DNA from: Armatimonadota bacterium
GTDB lineage: Bacteria; Armatimonadota; Fimbriimonadia; Fimbriimonadales; Fimbriimonadaceae
NCBI GenBank assembly: GCA_018268375.1
Contig: JAFDWS010000002.1
Location: 1 to 64,000, forward strand
DNA length: 64,000 bases
Direction of reading: 5' to 3'
Shown here: piece after piece, positions 50,645 to 60,971 of the stretch
Layout: each line of letters starts with the position of its first letter
How positions within the stretch are numbered: the first letter of the stretch is position 1
Notes under the pieces: model-generated
The model's input: the letters and a program-made list of their open reading frames with translations, nothing else
Database searches by the model: none
Told to the model about the DNA's origin: nothing
Program-made: the position numbers and the translations under genes

Positions 50645-51313
50645 TTATCGTTTCACCTTGGCGAACGCTTTGTTCACCAAGGCAGCGAGCTTGTTGCTCG
50701 GTTCGACCGAGTTCAATCCGACAAGGGGCTGTTGTTGACCTGTCCGGTCCATGACACCAAGGACAATGCCGACTAGTAACCCTGTCTCGTCCAGCACCAT
50801 GCCTCCTGAAGAACCCGGAAGCAGTGTCACATCTATTAGCAACAAATCAGTCCATGCCGGTTCGTTGCCCCCTAAGTCAGGCGACTGGTGCACGTTTGTC
50901 ACACGACCCACCATACTAGTGTCATGGAAACCTTCGGGCGAAGAGACAACTGCCACCATGTCTCCAATTTGTACTTTGTCACTGTCTCCAAATTCGATGA
51001 CCCCAAGATTGTCGGGTGCCTTAAGCACCTTCAGTACGGCAGCGTCCATTTTTGGTTCGCGAAGCACCAATCGAGCAGGGTACATGCTGACACCATCAAA
51101 CGTTACACTGATAGAAGTGGCAGGATTGACGTCATCTCCTAAAACATGCGCGGCCGTTACAACTAGGCCATGTCCCACATGGAACCCGCTGCCGGTAGAG
51201 TAATCCTTTCTGGTGACGACAGAAACGGTGCAAGACGCCTTGGCGCCGTGCTGGATGACCTGCTTCATCGGGTCGGCGTGTTTGTATTGAGCGTATCTAT
51301 CGAGCTTGAACAT
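50645..51313 (-). CDS. Trypsin-like (HtrA-type) serine protease
   Basis: A 222-residue protease domain with a complete catalytic triad: H56 in VVTAAHVLGD, D90 in KMDAAVLKV and S169 in LLPGSSGGMV. There is no PDZ domain and no clear signal peptide, so it is a minimal HtrA-like protein. The start is ATG 51313; it overlaps the upstream gene by 17 bases. HtrA-type enzymes degrade or process misfolded proteins. Here it sits in a row with a signal peptidase and a subtilase, directly after dnaJ in map order, so a role in protein quality control or virion maturation is plausible. Confidence 0.85.
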   Translation of the reverse strand: MFKLDRYAQYKHADPMKQVIQHGAKASCTVSVVTRKDYSTGSGFHVGHGLVVTAAHVLGDDVNPATSISVTFDGVSMYPARLVLREPKMDAAVLKVLKAPDNLGVIEFGDSDKVQIGDMVAVVSSPEGFHDTSMVGRVTNVHQSPDLGGNEPAWTDLLLIDVTLLPGSSGGMVLDETGLLVGIVLGVMDRTGQQQPLVGLNSVEPSNKLAALVNKAFAKVKR

Positions 51314-51860
51314 GGTCGTGTGGTTTGGATTCCAGCTCGCTTTGTTCTCTGACCATCGCAGAGTACCAAAAAGAGTCGGGCGGAGTAGAGGTGTCTATCG
51401 TGGCTATCACGTCTTGTACAGCCGGCATGCCTAAGTCTTCGGAACCAATGCCTCTGCTAAAGTCGCTCTCAACCCAGAGGTACCCTTCAGGTATTTGAAA
51501 CCAGTCGTCAAATGCCCCGATTGAAACGTGATAAGTGTCCACGAGCTCCATGTGTACGTTTCCTTCTGCGAACACATATTTGACAGGAATGTAATTGCCC
51601 TCTGTCGCCACTACACGCTTGACGTAGGTTTGTCCTGCCACTCGGAACACAACGACGTCTAGAGGGGCTATGACGCCCACCCTTTTATCGGCCAGGCACC
51701 AAGAACCGTCCATGAGCGTCGGCTGCATCGACCTGCCAGTGACGCGCACCAACAGAAATGGCGAAAAGTAGTTGAGCCATACAAAAAACGCCACGGTGCA
51801 GGCCAAAAACGTGTACACCGCCCAGTGCAACCAAGTCCTTTTCCTGACCGTGTTGCGCAC
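51297..51860 (-). CDS. Type I signal peptidase-like serine protease
   Basis: A 187-residue S26-family protease. An N-terminal membrane anchor (residues ~11-30, LHWAVYTFLACTVAFFVWL) is followed by the catalytic serine S44 in GRSMQPTL and the general base K81 in TYVKRVVATEGN; DVVVFRV lies between. Both catalytic residues are present and the order is canonical. Type I signal peptidases cut signal peptides from exported proteins at the membrane surface. Length is close to small bacterial enzymes, and the box E region (VESDFSRGIGSEDLG, compare GDN-x-x-S-D-S-R) is altered but recognisable. A phage-encoded copy is unusual. It is followed by the HtrA-like gene (17-base overlap) and preceded by the subtilase gene after six bases. 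Confidence 0.85.
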   Translation of the reverse strand: MRNTVRKRTWLHWAVYTFLACTVAFFVWLNYFSPFLLVRVTGRSMQPTLMDGSWCLADKRVGVIAPLDVVVFRVAGQTYVKRVVATEGNYIPVKYVFAEGNVHMELVDTYHVSIGAFDDWFQIPEGYLWVESDFSRGIGSEDLGMPAVQDVIATIDTSTPPDSFWYSAMVREQSELESKPHDHVQAR

Positions 51861-51866
51861 TTCGTG

Positions 51867-52811
51867 TTAGCCCTGTGGTGGTGGTGTCTGGCCTTGCCAG
51901 TTGACATTGGCAAAGTCTGGTATTCCAAACCCGATGTTTCCATCACGTCCGGCAAAGCCTGCTCGTCCTTTAGGGTCACAAACCTTGTCCAGTGCGACCA
52001 GCATGTCTAAGTAGTTCTTAATGGGGTCTACCCCGGCCGTGCTCCGACTATGTGACAACAACAACGCGCACACTCCAGAAATAAAGGGTGCAGCCTGACT
52101 TGTGCCATTGAGCACTGCGTATCCATTGTTCAGGCTTGTCGAATAAATAGACACGCCCGGTGCAGTCACGTCAACATTGCCGTCGCGAGAAGAAAAGTTA
52201 GCGATATCACCATTCTGGTCTACGGCCGCCACCGCAACAACCTCTTCATATCTGGCGGGGTAGTTGACAGCTGCTGCATCGTTGCCGGCAGCGCACACGA
52301 CGATAATTCCCTTCTCTGCAGCTGCTCGAATTTGTTGATAAAGACTGTCTGGCGGCGGTGAAGGAGAACCCAGACTCATATTGATGATGTCGGCACCGTT
52401 GGCAATGGCATATTGCAGGCCTTGCTCAATCCAGCCATAGTTGCCTTTGGCTTTGTCATTCAACACCTTGACCGACATGATGCGGGCCTCTGGGGCGACA
52501 CCAATGACTCCATTGTCCTGAAATTCCCGCGCCGCGATGATGCCGGCCACATGAGTGCCGTGTCCTTGCATGTCCATGACGCTCGTCGAGTCGCTGAAGT
52601 TGACCCTTTCTCCAAATATTGCTGCATCAAGGCACGGGTGAACGGCTGTTCCGGTGTCCAGGGTGGCGACCAAAATGCCAGCTCCTTTAGTGAATTTTTG
52701 TGCCTCGGAAATATGGGACATCATTAGTCCCCAATTTTGAGCCCGCTCGATGGACATGGCCATCAGCTCAGGGTATAGGTCTTCAGGCGTTAAGAAATCA
52801 AGAAGTTCCAT
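51867..52811 (-). CDS. Subtilisin-like serine protease (S8 family)
   Basis: A 314-residue subtilase with all the main signatures: D52 in ATLDTGTAVH, H84 in GHGTHVAGI, the oxyanion asparagine in CAAGNDAAA, and the catalytic serine in NGTSQAAP near residue 235. Residues 1-40 may be a short propeptide; no signal peptide is visible, so export would need another route or the enzyme acts inside. A short Pro/Gln tail ends the protein. Some tailed phages use unrelated protease families for head maturation, and an S8 enzyme could replace those. First of a three-protease row with the signal peptidase and HtrA genes. Confidence 0.92.
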   Translation of the reverse strand: MELLDFLTPEDLYPELMAMSIERAQNWGLMMSHISEAQKFTKGAGILVATLDTGTAVHPCLDAAIFGERVNFSDSTSVMDMQGHGTHVAGIIAAREFQDNGVIGVAPEARIMSVKVLNDKAKGNYGWIEQGLQYAIANGADIINMSLGSPSPPPDSLYQQIRAAAEKGIIVVCAAGNDAAAVNYPARYEEVVAVAAVDQNGDIANFSSRDGNVDVTAPGVSIYSTSLNNGYAVLNGTSQAAPFISGVCALLLSHSRSTAGVDPIKNYLDMLVALDKVCDPKGRAGFAGRDGNIGFGIPDFANVNWQGQTPPPQG

Positions 52812-52842
52812 GGTGCGGTTGTCCCATGGTGATATTCCTTCT

Positions 52843-55800
52843 TTAGAGTACAGTTACCTCGTCACTGCGCACAGCCAGACCGTAGTTTTCGCCATCATAT
52901 GGCGTGACAATGAATGAGAACACCTTGCCAGAAGTCACTAGCTCGGCTGGCAGTGTGAGCTCAGAGGATACACTGTCGGCACTGTCGCGGTCGTACCATG
53001 CGACAATGCTTTGGTCGGCACCGCCGTCTAAGTCGACATAAGTGTATTGTGCAGTCACGGTCGCGCCACTAGTCACATATGACTTCGCATTTATCACTGT
53101 TTTTTGCGGGGAGGCGACATTCACAGCAGTCACCCAGGGTGGAGAATTGCTACCGAGCATGATTGCAGGCTTCGAGTCGACTTCGGTGCCGTATACAAAT
53201 CCATCATACGGAGTCACCTTGACGTAAATCTGGTCGCCATTTTGGAACAAATCTAACGTCCCGATGTCAATGGTGCGTTCAATAGTGCGATTGTCGTAGT
53301 CTTCGCCGTCAACAAAGCCGTTAATTGCGCTCAATCGCACAAAGCCATCATCGTCCACTTCTGTGTACACACTGGTGTCTTCGCCAGGACGGAAACGCCA
53401 CCAATTGGTCAGCGACCCTCGCTCTTTCGCTGAATCAGGTGAGGCATATTGATATTCAATGGCCAGGCGGGTGTATGCTGTCGCGCTTTCTGGGGTCACG
53501 CGCAAAGTCCCCTCGACAACTTGTGGAGTTTCTGGATTTTGGTAGCTGAACACAATCGTGCGGTTTTTCCGCTTGGTGTAGTACAACCCAAATCTTTCTA
53601 AATCTACGGTCGCCGTGCCGTAATCCAGAACCTCACATCCAACACGGAAATATGGAGCATGTTGAATGTACACAGTAACAATGTCTGCTCTTTCGCGCTC
53701 TTCCATAAAAGCGATGAAGCCCTCTTCTGGCGACAACCAATAACCGCCTCTTTTTATCTGCCCATTGACCAGTACTACAACTTGAGCGTCATACGGCCAC
53801 CGACCATTGACAGCACGGTAGATTTTGCCATCAGTCGTCGTCGTGGGCTCACCGTCGTACACATAGAGTTTTTCTGGCGTGACCAAAGTGACGCGAACTT
53901 GAGTGCCTGCTGGCATTTCATCGCGGAAATACACGATGCCCAATGCATAGTCGTAGGTGTAAAATGGATTGTCTGGGTCTAGGCGCACTTCAATTCCGCC
54001 TACATACACTTTGACAGTATCGTCCGGCAACCACGTCGTCGGCAGCCCGTCGTCGCCGAGAACTTGAAAAGCTCGATTGTCCAGTGTACTGGTATTCAGC
54101 AGCAGTCGGGTTTTTTCTGGGCTGAACTGCACACTTTGTTGGCGGTTTGGCAAACAACCTTTGCGGTTTGTCCGCACACTTTCGAAGTCTGCAAAGTCCT
54201 TGGAGTCTCCGCGTACAACGCCCCAATTAAGCCGCGCAGTGCGAGGCACGTCCACGACTGGGGAAAGCAAGTACTCAAACACCATGCCCGATACGTCTTG
54301 CCTCGGGGTGACTAGATATTGTCGACCTGGAGTGACTCGCGTGTATGTCAGCGAACCAACCTGGGGCCGTATGGGCACTTCGTAGATGGAATCCCAGCCG
54401 TCTGCCAAGACGATGCGAAACTCTAGACCGTAAACCAAGTTATCAATAGTCGCCGGCACAGCGTTTTCTAAGACCGTCCATGACGACCAGTCCGAACGAT
54501 TAAGTGTGAACCTGTACTCGACAGTGCACACCGAGCCTGGGTCTGCGGTAAATCCAGCTTGCACTTCGCGCACCCATGTCGCTGTGTCAAAATCATAGGT
54601 TTTCGTCCAACTAGACTCAAACATGGAGTTCGCGCCGCTGTGCATCAACGAGTCTTCGAGGATTTCCCAATCGCCGCCACTTTGTCCGTTCAACACTGTC
54701 GTGTACAGGCCGAGAGACTCGTCGCCCAAGGTCTTCAAGTCGATTTGGCGTTGCGACACCTCAGTGCCAATGGCAACAATATGGGTTCCTTCGCTCGGCC
54801 AGCCGGCCAGTGCGCTCAGGGCTACAGTGGCCGCGTCTTGACTAGCAGTGTCATCACCGTCTCCGACCATGAAAATTACAGGTTTGAACGAATTAGCCCA
54901 TCTTGTCACTACATACTCGGCGACATCTTCATAGTCTTTAATGGAGGCAATGCGCACGTCAGGGTCTGGATTGTCGTACGGCCAGTCCGACCTCGTGCCG
55001 ACTGGTTGTGCTTGGAACCACTCGTCGATTTCAGACAGTCGCAGCATTTGACGCACAGGGTCGTTCAAATAGTCGACAACTTGCTGGACTAATGTGCTCC
55101 AATCTTCGTCTTCTAAGATGGACTCAATGACTGCCTGAGGGAACACCGTCGTGCTTGCAAATTGTCCAGCTTCGTTCAGTTGAGACTTGTTTCCTCGCTC
55201 GAACAATCCACCCAGGTAGACCTCGAGCGTGTCAGGATTGTTGGTGTAACCGCTGGTCCTGTCAATTATGCTGGTACCAAATGTGAACACTGAGCCCCAA
55301 GACGGGTAGTACAGTTCGGTCGATGGCGACAACACATGCTTTGTGCGGTTCCACATTTCGTTCATCAACGATTGCATGGCGTCCCCGCGGGTGCCATTGC
55401 CGCTGCCGTCGTCTGGGTCGCCCCAATCCATGCTTTGTGAGTCGTCTAAGACCCACGCGCTCACAAACTTAAAGTCGGTTGTCAATGCACCGGCGTCTGT
55501 GCAGATGAGTCCCAGCCCTTCGCCTTCAGACAAGTCTACGTTCACTACTTCGGCAGTCGGTTCGTCGGCCGGGTCAAAGTAAACACGGAAAAAGAAGTCG
55601 GCGGCGCCCCCGTCATAACCCGGCACTTCATCCCAGCCCGAAGCGTAAGCAAAGGCCTTTCCGTCTACATAAGGTTCGCTTTTTGTACTAGTGTGCCACC
55701 TGAAAACCTTAGTCCCGCCAGCGCCGGCGTCTGGAACTTCTTGCGCCACCAGTGCATATGTCGCGTCTGGGTCTAGGAGTGTGTATGAAATGTCGAAAGT

Positions 55801-58800
55801 CCAAAAATTGGGATAGAGCACATCCCTGGCATAGATGTTACCGATAGGAGTGTTGGACAGTATCGGAAAGAAAGGTTCGCCGGCGCCGCTTGTGCTCCAC
55901 AGGCTCAACTGGACATAATTGTCCAGTAACGCATCGGGATTATCGTGTTCGGCGGGATACTCGACTGACAAATATGCACCTAGTCTGATTACATCAGACT
56001 GTCCATCCACGGCCGCGAACGTCTGGGCCAGGTATTGGTGACCGTCAAAACTAACCGCATTGGTGACAGTCGGGTCACATTGCAGGCAGGCATTGGCATT
56101 GTCCGGGTCGGGTTGCCGCCACGAGTCGCCATCATCGTCAGATGTGTAAATACCCAGCTCTGTGGCGGCAAAAATGCAATCTCCGACTACTTGTAGGTCG
56201 TACACGGCGATGTTGTCCGCACCAACCCGTTCACACCGCTCATATGACGCCCCTTCATTGAAAGAACGATAAACACCACGGTCGGTGCCCACAAAAATCT
56301 TCGACAGTGGTTCGACGCCGTCTGCACAAGCACGGGTACTCAGGGCGTAGCAGTTGCAAGTCAACCCTGCGAGATTGTGAGATTCAGGGTAAAAGTCCAG
56401 GCTGTTGTCGTCCGCAGGGTCGCACCACCGCCAATTGCGCACTTTGTAGACACCGTTGTTGGTCAGGATATGAACAGGGATGGACGGTTTGGTCTCTCCG
56501 CCGTCACATGCCGGTCTTGGCAAAGCCTGAAACATCTTATAGACTTTCACAGGGACACTCAGAATGTCTCCGTCAGGATTTTCATATGGAATTTCAAGGG
56601 GAGTGTCGCCAAACATCTCGCGACCTTGCAAAAAGGCAGAAAAGTCGCCAGAAGTACCGCCGTTTGTGACACCAAACAAGCCGTTTTCAGTGCACAAATA
56701 CAAGGCATCTATTTCTGTTTGGTGACCCTCTGAATCCATGCGGATGAACTTGCCGTGCCATAGACCGTACACCCTCGTTTCTGCTACTGCTATAAAAGGG
56801 TCAGACGTAAATGGTTCGTCATCGACCGTCCAAACAAAGGCCAAGCCGTCGTCTTTGCCAAACGCTTCAAAAGTACCATCGAACCAGCTTCCAGTTTCAC
56901 GGTCAAAAATAACCTGCTGGTACGCTGGGTTGGCAGTCCACTGTCCTCCGGTGCGGAACCACAGACCGTTGTCTGTGCCTGCATTCAACGCGCCGTCGCG
57001 TTCTTCGATGAAGTACACACGAGAAGCTCCGCCAAGGTCGCTTTCTTTTTTCCAACGACCGTCTTCAAATAGCCAAATGCCCTGGTCTGTGCCAATGCGG
57101 AGCTCGTCGCCAGACTGCGTGGCGTTTTGAAGCACGTAGACCGTCCGCGGGTTAAAGGGCTGGTCTGAATCACTAGGGTCAAGACCTGCATAAACAGTCG
57201 AAGAGGACGCCTCGGTGTCAAATTCGTCAACAAGTGTATTGAAGAAGTACGCGCTTTTTGGCCCGCGGTCCGCCAAAAAGCCAGTGCCCGGGCTTCGAGA
57301 AAAGTTAGTGTAGAACCCGGCGTCTTTTTCTTCTGCCGTCATGGACATCTGAATCGTGTCGACGCCAATCAATGAATTGAAGTGGTAAGTTTGATTGGAC
57401 GTGGCTTGGCTTAAAACATCCTCAATCCCCAGTACGTCCCGGATTTCCACGAGAAAGACTTCTGTAAAGTCCGCTGGAAATGTATTCGTGCCAGAACGGT
57501 CGTGCGCCAAGTAAACTCTGTTCGTGTCAGGGTCGACCGTGACACTGGTTCGTTCTTGGAATGAACGGTATCGGAACTCGAGCAACATGGCAGTCAACGG
57601 CACTTGCGTCCGGTCTTTCAGAAAAACCTCAGTCCCGGCCAAGGCAGACCCTGCAAGTTCAAAGCTAAGCGTCGTCAAAGGCGTTAAGCCAGCCACGGTG
57701 GCATTGAAGAGCTCCTCGTGCGGGGTGCTGCCGACATTCGAAATATAGGCACCCGCTCGAATAATTGTGACCCTTACTTCATCGGTCGCGCTAAGTGTTG
57801 ACGTAAAGGAGATTTTTCCCTCGGACGGCGTCAGCGAATAAGGGACTGTCGCTACTTCGTCATTCACATAGACGACAACATCCGCATTTAGCGCTGTCCA
57901 TGGCGACACATAGTAGTCGGTGTACACACGTTCGTAAAGATACGATGCCCAGGATTGCTGTTGGGCCACAAAGCTAACGCCCTGTGTATCGGCATCGACA
58001 GTAAACTCCGCAGAGTCTACCAGCGATTGAGTGGGCGCATCGTATGTGGTGACTGTGTCAAATCTAGTGAATTGTTGTGAGTTGCGACGCCAAGACTCAG
58101 CATCGTCGCTTGTACGCCATATGCCTCGCGTGGAGCCTACATAAATATTACTGTCCGCAGTGGAGACTGCACACAATGGCGAGTCTTGCTCATCGTTGGA
58201 CCAGGTTTCTGACGCGGTCTCGAGACCTGTGAACGCATTGTCGTCGTCGTACAATACCAAGACGCTGCGACATCGGTCGTTACCGGCTTCGGCGAATACG
58301 AAGAACCTGTTGGTGCCTTGTTGCTGTACGATGTTTGAAAAGTTAGCACCGACCTCATACGCCGCTCGATACCAGAGATTGTGGTATGTCACATCTCCGC
58401 TGTCGACACTAGTGCGCCACCCCGAACCATCCAAGGAACCGGCACCAGAGACTTCTACACGCACTGAGTCGAGCTGGGAACCGCCAAAAAGGTTTAGATT
58501 GACGCCGTCAAACTGATAGACACCGTTTTCTGACAATGTGGACTGGTCTTTCAACAGCACATAATCACCAGTGGTCAAGGTTACGCCATCAATTTCGCTG
58601 ACAGCTGGCAGTGTGACTTCCTCCGTACTCGCCACGTCGACTGTGTACAGCACGCTGCCCACATCAGTCAGTGGATGGGTCCACCGGTCGCTTCCGCTTC
58701 CGTCAGACCCTGTTTCGACTATGTGTTCGGCAGTGTGGGTGAAGTACACAGCGTCGTCTGTGTACCAAAACAGTTGATTATTAGAGAGTCCGCTCCGGAC

Positions 58801-60939
58801 CCAATAAAATCCTTTGACATCATCGGTGTTCAGGCGTGAACCATTGATGTAGAACCCATCACTAGACCCAACGTACAAAGAACGGTCTTGGCTTTCTGTC
58901 GATGTACCATCGCTGCTATAGCTGATGTTTTTAGTGCAAATTTCTTGCAGGGCATAGACTTGGTGCTTGGCGTAGTTCGCCTTCGACCACACCCAGTCGT
59001 CATCAGCCGTGCCTTCTGCCAAACTTGCCGTCCATAAACCATGGTCTGTGCCTAAGTAATAGAGTTTGGAGTATACAAAAGTGACAAGGCCGCTATTGCT
59101 GACTTGTTGCGTCTTTTGTGTAGAGGCGTAAAAATCGGAAGCACTTGTGGTGACGCTGCCATCTATCGGCATGCGCAGGGCAGACCAACTTGAGGCACTG
59201 TTCCGACTAACGAACACTGCGCCTTTTGAAGCCCTTCCAGGTTTGGACAAAAAGAAAATTTCCTTGAAGTGATTGGTCTGGGACCCGTCTTGCAGCAAGT
59301 TGTCTAAGGTTTTCTTTGGTCGTCCCCGGTCTGGGACCCAGCCTGACACCAACGACGCAGAAGACAAATCAGTAGACACCATCAGGCCGCGACGGGTGCT
59401 CAACAAATATGGCGCGCCCTCCATGTTTGCCGTGGGAAAAACCTGATAGACCTCAGTCGCATGTTGTAGCTCTGAACCAAGCACCTCGGGATAGTAGCGA
59501 TAGCCGTCTCCAAGCTGGAACAGCCTTTTAGTCGGTCGTAAAACAGCCAGTTCTTTGAACCGCACCAAGCCAACGTGGTCGAGTTTTTTGACGCGGGTCA
59601 TGTCAAGAGTCCCGCGATTGACACTGGCAGCATCAAGGTCTTCGAGCCTTTCTCCTGAAATTGTGCCTTCTACTTCTTGGCCTAGTCTGGTCAAGACTAC
59701 ACGCAGGCTGTCCGAAGTGTAGACTGTACCGTCCAATGCGGGGTTAAAGTTGATGCTTCCCGCTTGTGGTGTGGTTTCGTACAAACTGGCGTCCGCCAAC
59801 ACGTTGTCCAGGTATACTTGTGGGTCTCGGTACAAGTTTTGGTCCCATGTGTACACCACTTCGTGTTCTTGCCCGTTTTCATCCGCGGTGGTTGTCCCGT
59901 CAGTCAAGTAAATTGGCCGCAGGCGGTCTGGATTTTCGCCCTCGAGACTGTCGGTTATCAACGAGTCCTCGTGCATCCGCAGTGCCGTTTGTGGTGACAA
60001 CGGCAACAGAATGGTGACCTTGGAACCCGCCACCAGGCTGTTCTTTAGATAAATGCGCTTCAAGGTGTAATCAATCGTGTAATCCGCAGAGTCCATGATT
60101 GCGTCATCAAGTCGCGCGACGGGGATGCCAAAGTTACGGGCGTTCCAGCGCTCCAAGTCTTCGTCTGGCACGATGATTTTCAGAATGGTCGACCCAGCCG
60201 GTCCTTCGGTTTCTAGCAGGATGTAAGTGCTGAGCAAAATCTTGCTCGGGTGTCCGCTCCCTCCCAGGTGTTGATGGTGGTAAAAAGCTAAGTCCAGGGC
60301 TTCTTGAAGCGCGCCTCCCAAGTTCCTCAAAGCCTTGCGCCGTTCGTCGTATGTGACGGACAGTACGAACCCCTCGTCTGGATAGCTGTCTAACTGCGTG
60401 ACTTCGACCGTGGCCAAGTAAGTTGCCACTGCACGCTCGTCGTGCTCGTAAAGTCCATCCGCGGGCACATTGATATGAGCCCTCCCCTCGGACGCCAAGC
60501 ACAATCCTGCTTCGGCCCACACGTAAAAGATGGTGTCTGGCGTTTCGAACCGGAAGTAAGCGTCCTGTACAGTCTCGGCCGCGAACGTGCCTACGATGCC
60601 TGTGCCCGTTGTGACCTTGATGGTTTGGCCCCAGGCCAACTCGTCGTACAATGCCGGACTACCGATTAGTTCGTACACTTTTGCCAGATAGGTGCCAGGT
60701 TCAGCATCTATCAATGCAGACCTTTCTGCGAGTTCGTCTGCCCCGACTGTGTCGCCTCGCAGCTCTGAAGGCATCATTGAAACTTCCCAACCTGTCAGCA
60801 CGCCAGGGCCTACGAATTGGTAAAGTGCCTCGAATTGGTTCTCGGTAGTGACCATGTTGCGTTGGTCATATCCGGGGAACCATACGTCGCGTATTTCCGT
60901 CAACGCGTAGTATCGGTAAATATCAGTGATTTTGGGCAT
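52843..60939 (-). CDS. Giant virion-like protein with BNR-type repeats and a VWA domain
   Basis: A 2698-residue protein. The N-terminal ~250 residues carry a His-rich segment (FYHHQHLGGSGHP near residue 220) and seem to be an attachment domain. From about 500 to 1650 many BNR/sortilin-like propeller blades appear, for example RGIWRTSDDAESW, DQGIWLFEDGRWK and RGVYRSFNEGASY. A von Willebrand factor A domain follows at about 1820-2080, with an intact MIDAS start (LDDSQSM, the D-x-S-x-S pattern) and a later MVGDGDD. The last ~400 residues have beta-sandwich modules with TPYDGFVYG and TPYDGENYG repeats, of an FN3-like type. No enzyme motif was seen. It is probably a structural or host-binding tail component; its size rivals a tape measure protein, but it is not coiled-coil. 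Confidence 0.75.
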   Translation of the reverse strand: MPKITDIYRYYALTEIRDVWFPGYDQRNMVTTENQFEALYQFVGPGVLTGWEVSMMPSELRGDTVGADELAERSALIDAEPGTYLAKVYELIGSPALYDELAWGQTIKVTTGTGIVGTFAAETVQDAYFRFETPDTIFYVWAEAGLCLASEGRAHINVPADGLYEHDERAVATYLATVEVTQLDSYPDEGFVLSVTYDERRKALRNLGGALQEALDLAFYHHQHLGGSGHPSKILLSTYILLETEGPAGSTILKIIVPDEDLERWNARNFGIPVARLDDAIMDSADYTIDYTLKRIYLKNSLVAGSKVTILLPLSPQTALRMHEDSLITDSLEGENPDRLRPIYLTDGTTTADENGQEHEVVYTWDQNLYRDPQVYLDNVLADASLYETTPQAGSINFNPALDGTVYTSDSLRVVLTRLGQEVEGTISGERLEDLDAASVNRGTLDMTRVKKLDHVGLVRFKELAVLRPTKRLFQLGDGYRYYPEVLGSELQHATEVYQVFPTANMEGAPYLLSTRRGLMVSTDLSSASLVSGWVPDRGRPKKTLDNLLQDGSQTNHFKEIFFLSKPGRASKGAVFVSRNSASSWSALRMPIDGSVTTSASDFYASTQKTQQVSNSGLVTFVYSKLYYLGTDHGLWTASLAEGTADDDWVWSKANYAKHQVYALQEICTKNISYSSDGTSTESQDRSLYVGSSDGFYINGSRLNTDDVKGFYWVRSGLSNNQLFWYTDDAVYFTHTAEHIVETGSDGSGSDRWTHPLTDVGSVLYTVDVASTEEVTLPAVSEIDGVTLTTGDYVLLKDQSTLSENGVYQFDGVNLNLFGGSQLDSVRVEVSGAGSLDGSGWRTSVDSGDVTYHNLWYRAAYEVGANFSNIVQQQGTNRFFVFAEAGNDRCRSVLVLYDDDNAFTGLETASETWSNDEQDSPLCAVSTADSNIYVGSTRGIWRTSDDAESWRRNSQQFTRFDTVTTYDAPTQSLVDSAEFTVDADTQGVSFVAQQQSWASYLYERVYTDYYVSPWTALNADVVVYVNDEVATVPYSLTPSEGKISFTSTLSATDEVRVTIIRAGAYISNVGSTPHEELFNATVAGLTPLTTLSFELAGSALAGTEVFLKDRTQVPLTAMLLEFRYRSFQERTSVTVDPDTNRVYLAHDRSGTNTFPADFTEVFLVEIRDVLGIEDVLSQATSNQTYHFNSLIGVDTIQMSMTAEEKDAGFYTNFSRSPGTGFLADRGPKSAYFFNTLVDEFDTEASSSTVYAGLDPSDSDQPFNPRTVYVLQNATQSGDELRIGTDQGIWLFEDGRWKKESDLGGASRVYFIEERDGALNAGTDNGLWFRTGGQWTANPAYQQVIFDRETGSWFDGTFEAFGKDDGLAFVWTVDDEPFTSDPFIAVAETRVYGLWHGKFIRMDSEGHQTEIDALYLCTENGLFGVTNGGTSGDFSAFLQGREMFGDTPLEIPYENPDGDILSVPVKVYKMFQALPRPACDGGETKPSIPVHILTNNGVYKVRNWRWCDPADDNSLDFYPESHNLAGLTCNCYALSTRACADGVEPLSKIFVGTDRGVYRSFNEGASYERCERVGADNIAVYDLQVVGDCIFAATELGIYTSDDDGDSWRQPDPDNANACLQCDPTVTNAVSFDGHQYLAQTFAAVDGQSDVIRLGAYLSVEYPAEHDNPDALLDNYVQLSLWSTSGAGEPFFPILSNTPIGNIYARDVLYPNFWTFDISYTLLDPDATYALVAQEVPDAGAGGTKVFRWHTSTKSEPYVDGKAFAYASGWDEVPGYDGGAADFFFRVYFDPADEPTAEVVNVDLSEGEGLGLICTDAGALTTDFKFVSAWVLDDSQSMDWGDPDDGSGNGTRGDAMQSLMNEMWNRTKHVLSPSTELYYPSWGSVFTFGTSIIDRTSGYTNNPDTLEVYLGGLFERGNKSQLNEAGQFASTTVFPQAVIESILEDEDWSTLVQQVVDYLNDPVRQMLRLSEIDEWFQAQPVGTRSDWPYDNPDPDVRIASIKDYEDVAEYVVTRWANSFKPVIFMVGDGDDTASQDAATVALSALAGWPSEGTHIVAIGTEVSQRQIDLKTLGDESLGLYTTVLNGQSGGDWEILEDSLMHSGANSMFESSWTKTYDFDTATWVREVQAGFTADPGSVCTVEYRFTLNRSDWSSWTVLENAVPATIDNLVYGLEFRIVLADGWDSIYEVPIRPQVGSLTYTRVTPGRQYLVTPRQDVSGMVFEYLLSPVVDVPRTARLNWGVVRGDSKDFADFESVRTNRKGCLPNRQQSVQFSPEKTRLLLNTSTLDNRAFQVLGDDGLPTTWLPDDTVKVYVGGIEVRLDPDNPFYTYDYALGIVYFRDEMPAGTQVRVTLVTPEKLYVYDGEPTTTTDGKIYRAVNGRWPYDAQVVVLVNGQIKRGGYWLSPEEGFIAFMEERERADIVTVYIQHAPYFRVGCEVLDYGTATVDLERFGLYYTKRKNRTIVFSYQNPETPQVVEGTLRVTPESATAYTRLAIEYQYASPDSAKERGSLTNWWRFRPGEDTSVYTEVDDDGFVRLSAINGFVDGEDYDNRTIERTIDIGTLDLFQNGDQIYVKVTPYDGFVYGTEVDSKPAIMLGSNSPPWVTAVNVASPQKTVINAKSYVTSGATVTAQYTYVDLDGGADQSIVAWYDRDSADSVSSELTLPAELVTSGKVFSFIVTPYDGENYGLAVRSDEVTVL

Positions 60940-60947
60940 TGGCGGCT

Positions 60948-60964
60948 GCTTGTTTTGTACAAGC
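60948..60964. promoter_or_regulatory. Small hairpin between the two giant genes
   Basis: GCTTGT and ACAAGC arms with a five-base loop fill most of the 32 bases between the stop at 60972 and the start at 60939 of the next gene. The stem is short and no T-run follows on the coding strand, so a role in attenuation or mRNA protection is only a suggestion. Confidence 0.3.
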
Positions 60965-60971
60965 CGGCACC

